From Lachnospiraceae bacterium (GTDB lineage Bacteria; Bacillota; Clostridia; Lachnospirales; Lachnospiraceae), in assembly GCA_017634975.1 (NCBI GenBank), contig JAGBMJ010000103.1, positions 1 through 64,000 on the forward strand: a stretch of DNA of 64,000 nt, read 5' to 3'. Every line of letters starts with the position of its first letter. Within the stretch, counting starts at the first letter, position 1. The translations under genes were made by a program, and so were the position numbers. The notes beneath the pieces are model-generated. The model made no database searches. It was not told the origin of the DNA and saw only the letters and a list, made by a program, of their open reading frames with translations. Positions 55,767 through 63,422 of this stretch are shown one piece after another.

Positions 55767-56723
55767 TCATTTATTCTGGTTCAGACGCTGCTGGCGCGCT
55801 CTCTTCTCTTCTTCGATCCGTTTTTCTTCCGGGGTCTGATAGCGCTCACGCAGATAATTGGCATCTTCGGAAGTGGTGCCTTCCTTGCATACATTGGTTC
55901 CGTCACAGAATTCCACAACCCAGTAATGCACACCGTTTCTCTCGGAATGTCCGACACCCATCAGAGTCCAGTCGGAATACAGTACGACATTGCACAGATC
56001 CTGTCCCGGCTTGCTCCACTCTTCAATAACTTCTGCCACCGAGCCGGTATAGCTCTTGTAACGCAGCTCGCGGAAATAATGCCGGGGTACATTATAATCC
56101 TCCAGAACACTGTCGCCGTTACGTCCGTCCGGGCGGATACGGTTATATCTCCGCAGCATCTCATCCGCTCTTACCTGAGATGCTTCGAGGATCGGCATAG
56201 TATTCTCCAGCGCCTTTTTGCCGTTCGCCAGACGATACTTGTTGATTGCCGCATGCAGATCCCAGCGCAGCTGGTCATCCATATTCTTGCCTGCCGGTGT
56301 ATTGCTGTTCGAAGCCGGTGCGCTTGTCTGCGGCTTCGGAGCCTGTGCCACAGCACTGCGCCCTTCCGCCTTGCCGCCGTTCATATAGTGCATATAGTAC
56401 TGTTTCAGATCATCTCCAAAGGCTGCCTGCAGATCCGCATAGTTTGCCTTGTATGCCTGTACATCAAACTCGGCATTTCCCTGGCGTCCTTCCGCCATAC
56501 CGCAGTTTAGAAAATGTGCAAACAAAGCATCTTCATCGTTGCCACACGCTGCCGCAACATCCGGATACCTGGTCGCATAATATGCCGCATCAAAGATCAC
56601 TGCATACTCTGCCGGCACTTCAGCCGATACGCAAAGCGGCTGCAGATTCGTAAAGATCGCACCTGTCAGCACAGCCGTCGCCAGCACCCTTCCGATCCCG
56701 TTTCTCAAGCCTTTTTTGACCAT
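55767..56723 (-). CDS. Exported CAP-domain (SCP/PR-1-like) protein with YPDV repeats
   Basis: 318 residues. A signal peptide (about 1-34, ending near VSA) is followed by two repeats of about 39 residues (44-122) with the pattern FDxxxYxxxYxDxxxAxGxDxxxxxxHYxxxGxxEGR, and a CAP domain (about 155-285) containing INKYRLANGKKAL, RADEM and VGHSERNGVHYWVVEFCD. Functions of bacterial CAP proteins are mostly unknown (wall-associated, often sporulation- or envelope-linked). AAGGAGG lies ten bases before ATG 56723 and a consensus promoter is just upstream, so it is a separately, probably strongly expressed gene. Confidence 0.85.
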   Translation of the reverse strand: MVKKGLRNGIGRVLATAVLTGAIFTNLQPLCVSAEVPAEYAVIFDAAYYATRYPDVAAACGNDEDALFAHFLNCGMAEGRQGNAEFDVQAYKANYADLQAAFGDDLKQYYMHYMNGGKAEGRSAVAQAPKPQTSAPASNSNTPAGKNMDDQLRWDLHAAINKYRLANGKKALENTMPILEASQVRADEMLRRYNRIRPDGRNGDSVLEDYNVPRHYFRELRYKSYTGSVAEVIEEWSKPGQDLCNVVLYSDWTLMGVGHSERNGVHYWVVEFCDGTNVCKEGTTSEDANYLRERYQTPEEKRIEEEKRARQQRLNQNK

Positions 56724-56773
56724 GATTCTATATTCCTCCTTAAATAAGAAATATTATTATTGTAAACCATTCT

Positions 56774-56803
56774 ATTATACAGATGCTGTCCGTTCATTGT
56801 CAA
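56774..56803 (-). promoter_or_regulatory. Consensus sigma-A promoter of the CAP-domain gene
   Basis: TTGACA (56798-56803), 18 bases, TATAAT (56774-56779), all on the minus strand: both hexamers are perfect matches. The predicted start is near 56767, leaving a 44-base leader with AAGGAGG. The -35 box lies three bases from the stop of the upstream membrane-protein gene. Confidence 0.85.
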
Positions 56804-56805
56804 CC

Positions 56806-58356
56806 CTAATCAGCATAGCCCGCAGGTATACACAGGATCTCATTCTCTTGCGGAATGCTGCGGAAAACATCTGCGATCTCTTCCGAAGCGACCTCCTCTA
56901 ACCGGTCCCTGGCGATGCAGAAATACGCGTATTCCGGATATGCCTTATGCAGATCCGTCATCGACCAGCCTGCTTCCGTCTCATAGCTGTCGTAGCAGGA
57001 ATCGGTCTTCGGAAAGAATACCACATCCGGGCGGAAATACAGCATCAGATACTCCGGATCCTCCTGCGCATACAGATACAGCGCATTTGCCGGAACATGT
57101 TCAAACTTCTTCAGCCACTCTGCTTTTTCTTCCTCATATTTGCTCGTCCGGTATACGCTCAGGTGCTGCACAGCGAGATTTCCGGTCGAAAAGAGCATAA
57201 ATACCGCTGCTATGGACGGAATATACCTAAGGACATCCGCCCCGGAGATTTTTTTCCATGTGTCATCTCCGATCAGCAGGATCAGTCCCGTAAAAAAGCA
57301 TCCCGCAACCGGTGCAAAGAACCGGTAATAAAAAATGTCCATGGTCGAAAAGAAACGGATCACGATAAACATTGCATCATACAGTACAGCAAAAGATAGA
57401 AATACAAGTGCTTCGATACGTTTCTTTCGGACTGCGGCAATGACCGCCGCCACCGTGATCACGAGCAGACATACCGTCCCGACCGCACCGCCCAGGTACT
57501 GAAACGGTATGGTATCGGAGAGGAAGAACAGATTCTTAAACTCGGTGCCGAGTGCCCGTACCAGCTGTTTGAACAGTACGGCATAACTTTCGTTAAACTC
57601 TTCTCTGGCGATGCCGGTCCCGTAACCGCACATTTTCCTATTGTACTCCAGATACAGCAATATACTGATACCGGAGATCATACAAGTTGCAAAGGAGAAC
57701 ATGGCACTCTTTTTGGCTTCTTTTTCTTTGCGAAATACGAGCCGGCAGACGCGCAGCGCAAAGATCAGTCCGGCAAACACCACACAGACCGCGCCGAAAT
57801 AACGTACCGTAAACGCCATAAACGAAGTCACAAACATAAACACATACGGAACCGGCCGGTCCGGCTTGCGGATACTGTCACAGGCACAGACGCAGAAGCA
57901 AAAGAGCAGTACAGAAAAAACCGATTCGCTCCATGTATACAAAAAGAGCTGAAAAACACCGGGATTAAAAAAGAACAGCGAGCAGAGCGCCACACGTTCC
58001 TTCCAGCGGATTGCCGCGATCGCGATCACCAGAGCAACGGCGAGGATGCTCAATACTTTGGACGCCAGATACAGATCCCCGATCTGAAAAACGACCGAGA
58101 CCAGTGCGATCAGTGCGGGATACCCTACCGGCCATGCCGCAAAATGCTTCATACTTCCCGCCGCTCCGTCTACATTAAATCCGTAACCGGAACGCAGCGC
58201 CGAAGCTTCCCGCAGATAGTTTGCCGAATCATGGGAAATATAGAAATCCTGAAAATACGCCTCATGCATAAGGATTGCGGCATACAGGATCACAAAAACC
58301 ACTGCATATACGATGTATCCGTACCTGGTCAAAAATCGTATCAGCTTCTCTTTCAT
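56806..58356 (-). CDS. Polytopic membrane protein, GT-C glycosyltransferase-like
   Basis: 516 residues with about eleven hydrophobic helices and a soluble C-terminal domain (about 415-516). The first extracytoplasmic loop carries SHDSANYLREASALRSGYGF, with an acidic pair position like that of GT-C enzymes, and PVGYPALIAL follows. This fits a lipid-linked-sugar-using glycosyltransferase of the ArnT/PMT superfamily, but no named family is certain. It ends the three-gene sugar cluster, ten bases after the GT2 gene. Confidence 0.7.
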   Translation of the reverse strand: MKEKLIRFLTRYGYIVYAVVFVILYAAILMHEAYFQDFYISHDSANYLREASALRSGYGFNVDGAAGSMKHFAAWPVGYPALIALVSVVFQIGDLYLASKVLSILAVALVIAIAAIRWKERVALCSLFFFNPGVFQLFLYTWSESVFSVLLFCFCVCACDSIRKPDRPVPYVFMFVTSFMAFTVRYFGAVCVVFAGLIFALRVCRLVFRKEKEAKKSAMFSFATCMISGISILLYLEYNRKMCGYGTGIAREEFNESYAVLFKQLVRALGTEFKNLFFLSDTIPFQYLGGAVGTVCLLVITVAAVIAAVRKKRIEALVFLSFAVLYDAMFIVIRFFSTMDIFYYRFFAPVAGCFFTGLILLIGDDTWKKISGADVLRYIPSIAAVFMLFSTGNLAVQHLSVYRTSKYEEEKAEWLKKFEHVPANALYLYAQEDPEYLMLYFRPDVVFFPKTDSCYDSYETEAGWSMTDLHKAYPEYAYFCIARDRLEEVASEEIADVFRSIPQENEILCIPAGYAD

Positions 58357-58366
58357 AGGGCCCCGC

Positions 58367-59338
58367 TCAGTCTTCCTTTCCCGGCAGGATCGAACCTTTG
58401 ATCAGGTATCTCGGCCGGCGCTTGGTCTCCGTGTAGATCTTGCCGATATAGGCACCGAGTACCCCCATAGAGATCATCAGAAGTCCGCCGACCATCCAGA
58501 TGGAGATCACTGTCGTCGTATAGCCCGGCTGATTGGCGCCGAGGAAATAGGTGATCACGCTGTGCAGGATCATCCCGAGAGAAAATAGAAACATCAAAAC
58601 GCCGACGGTTCCTATCAGCTTCAGCGGCCGGTCGCTGAAGGAAGTAATGCCATCCAGTGCCAGGGTCAGCATCTTGGAAAACGTATACTTCGACTGCCCT
58701 TTCTGCCGCTCTTTCACATCAAAATAGACGGTATCCGACGGATATCCCATATATGGGATCAGCCCGCGCAAAAACAGATTGGATTCCCCGTATTCCGATA
58801 ACGATCGTACGGCATCAGCCGACATCAGCCGGTAATCGGCGGAATTGGATTTGATATCCGCCCCAAGCAGATGCATCAGGCCATAAAACCCGCCTGCCGT
58901 CATCTTTTTGAAAAAGCCGTCTGCGCTCCGGTCATTACGCACGCCATACACCACTTCATACCCTTTTTGGTAGGATTCCAAAAAAGCATCCATCGCTTCG
59001 ACATCCTGCTGCAGATCGGCATCAATCGTAATGACCGCATCACAAAATTCCGCGGCCGTCTGCATTCCGGCCAGCAGAGCATACTGATGCCCGACATTCT
59101 TCAGCAGATCGACCATATAAAAATGCGGATTCTTATGACAGATCTCATGTAGATAAGCAGCAGTACCGTCTTTGGAGCCGTCGTTCGAAAACAGCACAAA
59201 ACTTTTTTCTGAAACACTCCCTTTTTCGATCAGACTGCTTAATTTATGTTCCAGCGCTTCCGCAGAATCCGGAAGTGCCTCTTCTTCGTTATAACAGGGA
59301 ACCACGATCCCCAATATCGGTTTTTCTTTTACGCTCAT
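58367..59338 (-). CDS. Family 2 glycosyltransferase, GtrB/DPM1-like
   Basis: 323 residues from ATG 59338. A GT-A domain with GIVVPCYNEEEALP, TIDADLQQD and DYRLMSADAV is followed by two membrane helices (about 230-255 and 265-290). Expected to charge undecaprenyl phosphate with a sugar for one of the flanking GT-C proteins. The frame extends to a TTG at 59374, but neither start has a ribosome site. A promoter (59346-59374) would place transcription start on or next to ATG 59338, so a leaderless mRNA is possible. Paralogue of 37489-38445. Confidence 0.88.
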   Translation of the reverse strand: MSVKEKPILGIVVPCYNEEEALPDSAEALEHKLSSLIEKGSVSEKSFVLFSNDGSKDGTAAYLHEICHKNPHFYMVDLLKNVGHQYALLAGMQTAAEFCDAVITIDADLQQDVEAMDAFLESYQKGYEVVYGVRNDRSADGFFKKMTAGGFYGLMHLLGADIKSNSADYRLMSADAVRSLSEYGESNLFLRGLIPYMGYPSDTVYFDVKERQKGQSKYTFSKMLTLALDGITSFSDRPLKLIGTVGVLMFLFSLGMILHSVITYFLGANQPGYTTTVISIWMVGGLLMISMGVLGAYIGKIYTETKRRPRYLIKGSILPGKED

Positions 59339-59345
59339 AAAATGC

Positions 59346-59374
59346 ATTCTATCAAATCTGCGGTAAAATAACAA
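59346..59374 (-). promoter_or_regulatory. Promoter abutting the GT2 start codon (possible leaderless transcript)
   Basis: On the minus strand TTGTTA (59369-59374), 17 bases, TAGAAT (59346-59351) preceded by TGA (extended -10). Seven bases separate the -10 box from ATG 59338, so transcription would start at or next to the A of the start codon. Confidence 0.5.
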
Positions 59375-59384
59375 CTTGTTTCGT

Positions 59385-60962
59385 TTATTCGTGCATCAGC
59401 TGCTTATCGGACCGGTACAGCACATAGCTCTGCGTCTCATAGACCGGCTCCATCTGTGCTCCGCGCTCCCGGGCAATCTTAAGCGCTTCTGTATCCTCTT
59501 TTTTCAGAAGAAACAGCGCTTTTTCGTTATCCTCTTCACGGTAGATCCCGAGAGGATTGACATATCCCAATACTTCATAGGGTTCAAAATACCAGCCTCC
59601 GGGGATAAATCCTCCGTCCGCCGTCATCGCCACCGCCAGCACATAGGACCAGTCGCCGTACAGATAGGAATACCCGTTCTCCGTTACATATGCGGCAATC
59701 TCTTTTTCTTCCGTCTGTTTCGGATGCATTGCTTCCCGCACACTCGGAAAATACGAGCCCAGATAATTTCCGGTCAGGAACAGCGCCATAGCAGCTCCTG
59801 TCAGTGTTCTTTTTTCAGCCTTTTCCCATACATAATACAGGGATACAGCCCCCAGCGGATACCAGGTAAAATAATAGATCGGTCGCACCACGATATTCAG
59901 AAAACATCCGGGAAGCAGTACGCCAAGCACTCCGATCCAGAACAGTACCACCACGTAAAGATAGCCATCCTTTTCCTTTGTCCGGATCAGTCGGATCGTG
60001 GTATAGAGCACTGCAGCCGCAAGAAGGACCGCCAGCAAGCCGAGCATGATCCGGACCGCTCCCTGCTTTGTTACGGCCGCAGGATACAGCCCCATCGTCC
60101 CAAAAAGCGATACAAAAGAAGTTCTGATCCCTTCTACCGTATCTTTGGCATCTCTGGAAGACGTGTTTCCGTATACATTATGGTGCGCCGGCTTCAGGAT
60201 CAGTTTGATAAAGAGAAATCCCGCTGCGTTGGAGATCGCATATCCCAAACATTTGCAGCCCCGCATGATCTCCTTTCTGACAAGTTTCTTATTCTCCCTA
60301 AAAACGATCAGCTGCCGCAGGGCTTCTACACAGCCTAGCGGCATGATCATCACTGCCGTCTGCCGCAGGCTCTGCATGCCGGTCGCAAAACAGAGCGCCA
60401 GCGCCAGCACATACAGCACCGGAGAATACGTCTGCTCCCGGTTATCTCTCACATAGCAGCCGTATACCAGAAACAGCGTCAGCAGATAGCTCGCATAATA
60501 AGCGGTACACAAAAAGAAGAGCTGCCCCTGCTGGGTATGTACGATATCGTAACCGATCATTCCGCCAAGCAGCAAAAGAAGCGACAACAGCATAGCGCCG
60601 ACGCTCCTATCCCTGCGCATGGACTGCAGCATCCACAACCATGCCGCTCCGATCAGAAAGGTCAACAGGGTAACCGCCAATGCCATGGAGAAACACAGTT
60701 TACCGGTCAGCCCATAAAAAAATGCCGTCCATACTGGAGATGCGATCACAAAATACTGGTTTCCGAATACCCAGCCTTCGGGGAAGAGTTTTTTCTGCTC
60801 CCACATAAGTCTTGCCGGATAAAGGTCTACAAACATATCCGAATCGCAAAACTCCGGAAAAAGACGGAAATTAATGATCAGAAAGGATAACAAAAACAGG
60901 ATGCAGCCAAAGGCTGCACCTGTCATAGTAATGTATTGGTTTTTGCTTAACTTTTGCTTCAT
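59385..60962 (-). CDS. Polytopic membrane protein, GT-C-like
   Basis: 525 residues, about twelve hydrophobic helices, with a soluble C-terminal part (about 440-525). The first loop contains FCDSDMFVDLYPARLMWEQKKLFPEGW, with acidic residues in the place where GT-C enzymes hold catalytic aspartates. Probably a membrane glycosyltransferase using polyprenyl-linked sugar; no sequence family is recognised with certainty. Its start overlaps the EF-G paralogue stop by four bases, so translation of the cluster is coupled to that gene. Confidence 0.7.
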   Translation of the reverse strand: MKQKLSKNQYITMTGAAFGCILFLLSFLIINFRLFPEFCDSDMFVDLYPARLMWEQKKLFPEGWVFGNQYFVIASPVWTAFFYGLTGKLCFSMALAVTLLTFLIGAAWLWMLQSMRRDRSVGAMLLSLLLLLGGMIGYDIVHTQQGQLFFLCTAYYASYLLTLFLVYGCYVRDNREQTYSPVLYVLALALCFATGMQSLRQTAVMIMPLGCVEALRQLIVFRENKKLVRKEIMRGCKCLGYAISNAAGFLFIKLILKPAHHNVYGNTSSRDAKDTVEGIRTSFVSLFGTMGLYPAAVTKQGAVRIMLGLLAVLLAAAVLYTTIRLIRTKEKDGYLYVVVLFWIGVLGVLLPGCFLNIVVRPIYYFTWYPLGAVSLYYVWEKAEKRTLTGAAMALFLTGNYLGSYFPSVREAMHPKQTEEKEIAAYVTENGYSYLYGDWSYVLAVAMTADGGFIPGGWYFEPYEVLGYVNPLGIYREEDNEKALFLLKKEDTEALKIARERGAQMEPVYETQSYVLYRSDKQLMHE

Positions 60963-63052
60963 TCTTCCTTATTGTTCTCAGCAACCGCCTCCGCTCTGGC
61001 CGCCACTTCCTTTTCCTGCACATCGGAAGGTGTCTGCTCATAGCGTACAAATTCATAGGAGTAATCCCCGCGGCCACCGGTCATAGAACGCAGATCCGTA
61101 CAATATCCGTACAGAGAAGACATCGGGATCTCAGCTTCTACCGTCTGCTTTCCGCCGCCTACCGGATTCATACCCAGCACACGCCCGCGGCGCTTGTTCA
61201 GATCGCCCATAACGTCACCGGTATACTTATCCGGCACGGTCACCTTCAAGGATGCGATCGGCTCTAACAATACCGGTCCGGCTTCCATAAAGCCCTTCTT
61301 AAACGCCTGGATCGTTGCCATCTTAAATGCCATTTCCGAAGAGTCTACCGGATGATAGGAACCATCGTAAAGGATACCCTTGACACCGACAACCGGATAT
61401 GCTGCCAGAGGTCCGCGCAATACGGATTCCTGCATACCCTTTTCCACTGCCGGGAAGTAGTTCTTCGGTACGGCACCGCCGACCACTTCCTGCTCAAATT
61501 CGTATGCCTTCTCCAGATCACCGCTCGGCTCGAAACGCATCTTGACGTGTCCGTACTGTCCGTGACCGCCGGACTGTTTCTTATACTTGTATTCCACATC
61601 CGATTTCTTACGGATGGTCTCCTTGTAAGCGATCTTCGGCTTCACCAGTTCGATCTCTACCTTGTATTCGTCTTTCAGACGGGATGCAATAACATCCAGA
61701 TGCTGCTCGCCCATGCCATAAAGCAGTGTCTGACGGTTCTCACCATCGTTGACTACCTTCAGGGTCAGGTCTTCGTGAGACATCTTCTGCAAAGACTGTG
61801 CCAGTTTGTCAATGTCCGCTTTGTTCTTCGGCTTATAACGCATATAGGTATACGGTACCGGCAGTTCCGTCTTACCGTATTCAATGATGTTGGCCTTGGT
61901 AGACAGGGTATTTCCGGTACGGGCTGCGGTCAGTTTTGCGATCGCGCCGATGTCCCCGGCATGCAGTTCCTTGATCTCGCTCGCCTTGCCACCTGTCATA
62001 ATATACAACTTGCTGACCTTTTCTTCAATATCTTTATCTTTGTTATAGATCATATCATCCGCTTTCAGCACACCGCTCATCACTTTGATCAGCGAATATT
62101 TGCCGATGAACGGATCCACGATAGTCTTCCAGATATACGCACTCTTCGCTTTGGAGAAGTCGTAATCCGCCTGGAAGATCTCGTTATTCTTCAGCGAAAT
62201 ACCGGCCACTTTCTTATTCAGCGGAGACGGCATCAGCTTCACGATATCATCCATCAATGCATACGTACCCTGGCAGAGAATATTGGACCCCATCGAGATC
62301 GGGAAGATATCACAGGTATTCACGCTGATACGCAGTGCTGCACGGATCTCGTCTTCAGAAAAAGTCTCACCGGAGAAATAGCGGTCCATCATATCTTCGC
62401 TGGTCTCCGCAACAGCTTCCATCAGGGAATCCTTATACATATCCAGATACTCTTTACTGTAATCCGGCATTTCCATGTCCACGACTTCCTTGCCCTGCCA
62501 CTTCTGTGCCTTCTGGCTGATGATATTGATATATCCGACAAACTTTTCATTCTCACGGATCGGGAAATGCAGCGGTGCGATCTTCTTGCCGTATTTCTCA
62601 GTCAGGGAATCCACGACATTTTTAAAAGATGCATTATCCACATCCATATCCGTTACATAAAACATTCTCGGCAGTTTATATTTTTCGCACAGATCCCATG
62701 CGCGCTCGGTTCCGACTTCCACGCCGGCCTTACCGGAAACCACGATGATCGCCGCATCGGCAGCAGACGCCGCTTCTTCCGCTTCCCCCACAAAATCAAA
62801 CATACCCGGAGTATCCAGAATATTGATCTTTGCACCTTCCCACTCCATCGGGATCACGGATGTCGAAATGGAGATCAGACGCTTCTGCTCTTCTTTTCCG
62901 TAATCGGAAATCGTATTCTTATCTTCTGCTTTGCCCATACGGGAAGTAATACCGGCCAGATATGCCATCGATTCTGCCAGTGCCGTCTTTCCCGCACCAC
63001 TGTGCCCCAAGAGTACCACATTTCTGATCTTGTCTGTTGTGTAGACGTTCAT
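60959..63052 (-). CDS. Elongation factor G paralogue (EF-G-like GTPase)
   Basis: 697 residues, EF-G domain order: GTPase with P-loop GHSGAGKT (16-23) and DTPG (80-83), domain II, III, IV (KYKKQSGGHGQYGHV) and V (TDLRSMTGGRGDYSYEF). The G4 motif that reads NKxD in translational GTPases is TDMD (134-137), losing the Asn and Lys that contact guanine. It resembles the second, non-canonical EF-G found in many Firmicutes, of unclear role. CGGAGG lies seven bases before ATG 63052 and a good promoter is upstream. It is not next to rpsL/rpsG/tuf as a main fusA would be. Confidence 0.88.
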   Translation of the reverse strand: MNVYTTDKIRNVVLLGHSGAGKTALAESMAYLAGITSRMGKAEDKNTISDYGKEEQKRLISISTSVIPMEWEGAKINILDTPGMFDFVGEAEEAASAADAAIIVVSGKAGVEVGTERAWDLCEKYKLPRMFYVTDMDVDNASFKNVVDSLTEKYGKKIAPLHFPIRENEKFVGYINIISQKAQKWQGKEVVDMEMPDYSKEYLDMYKDSLMEAVAETSEDMMDRYFSGETFSEDEIRAALRISVNTCDIFPISMGSNILCQGTYALMDDIVKLMPSPLNKKVAGISLKNNEIFQADYDFSKAKSAYIWKTIVDPFIGKYSLIKVMSGVLKADDMIYNKDKDIEEKVSKLYIMTGGKASEIKELHAGDIGAIAKLTAARTGNTLSTKANIIEYGKTELPVPYTYMRYKPKNKADIDKLAQSLQKMSHEDLTLKVVNDGENRQTLLYGMGEQHLDVIASRLKDEYKVEIELVKPKIAYKETIRKKSDVEYKYKKQSGGHGQYGHVKMRFEPSGDLEKAYEFEQEVVGGAVPKNYFPAVEKGMQESVLRGPLAAYPVVGVKGILYDGSYHPVDSSEMAFKMATIQAFKKGFMEAGPVLLEPIASLKVTVPDKYTGDVMGDLNKRRGRVLGMNPVGGGKQTVEAEIPMSSLYGYCTDLRSMTGGRGDYSYEFVRYEQTPSDVQEKEVAARAEAVAENNKEE

Positions 63053-63150
63053 ACTGTAACCTCCGATTTTTTATATTATGTATATTCTTCCAAGGATGAC
63101 ATTGTGCATTTTTCACAAATCATCATAATGAAAGAACCACATTTATCTGT

Positions 63151-63179
63151 ATTTTAACAAAAAACTTTCTTCATGACAA
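63151..63179 (-). promoter_or_regulatory. Promoter of the EF-G paralogue gene
   Basis: TTGTCA (63174-63179), 17 bases, TAAAAT (63151-63156) with the TGT extension on the minus strand. Transcription would begin near 63144, giving a leader of about 92 bases. No other conserved element was recognised in this leader. Confidence 0.7.
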
Positions 63180-63194
63180 GCATTATTTCAACCA

Positions 63195-63256
63195 CAGGGA
63201 CGGTTCTCCGGCCCATTTTCGGCCACAGGGGACGGTTCTCTGGCCCATTTCCGCTA
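63195..63256. repeat. Two tandem 31-bp GGGACGG repeat units
   Basis: Units 63195-63225 and 63226-63256 are each exactly 31 bases and share CAGGG(G)ACGGTTCTC, GGCCCATTT and a terminal A. The same unit, with a hairpin centre, occurs at 8156-8199. They lie in the divergent gap between the EF-G paralogue and tyrA. Confidence 0.8.
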
Positions 63257-63282
63257 CACTGCCAAATTCCGGTTTGTCGAGC

Positions 63283-63360
63283 CGGCGAGCCACGGGGACG
63301 GTTCTTGTGGCTAAAGATCTTCGATCTTGTTGCCACAAGAACCGTCCCCATGGCTCACCG
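63283..63360. repeat. 78-bp near-perfect palindrome of the GGGACGG family
   Basis: GGGGACGGTTCTTGTGGC (63294-63311) is inversely repeated at 63332-63349 with no mismatch. The stem is extended outward by GAGCCA (63287-63292) and TGGCTC (63351-63356), then CGG and CCG, with single mismatches between blocks. The loop itself holds AAGATC-TTC-GATCTT (63314-63328). As RNA it would fold into one very long hairpin. It lies upstream of both flanking gene starts, so it is not an ordinary terminator. Confidence 0.9.
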
Positions 63361-63386
63361 ATAAACGTGAATTTACAGATTACGCC

Positions 63387-63415
63387 TTGCGAAAAGAATA
63401 CCGCCATGATAAGAT
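63387..63415 (+). promoter_or_regulatory. Promoter abutting the tyrA start codon (possible leaderless transcript)
   Basis: TTGCGA (63387-63392), 17 bases, TAAGAT (63410-63415) preceded by TGA (extended -10). Exactly seven bases separate the -10 from ATG 63423, so transcription would begin at or beside the start codon. There is no ribosome binding site between the repeats and the gene. Confidence 0.5.
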
Positions 63416-63422
63416 TGCACTT

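Noticed and set aside
61352-63157. 601-codon open frame on the plus strand
   Set aside because: It lies antisense to the EF-G paralogue, whose motifs are clear. The frame is open because of codon bias; no family motif or ribosome site.
63195-63360. CRISPR-like array
   Set aside because: Units are directly abutting or palindromic, without regular unique spacers, and no cas genes are present.
63283-63360. Rho-independent terminator
   Set aside because: The hairpin is strong but lies upstream of both flanking genes and has no T-run after either arm.
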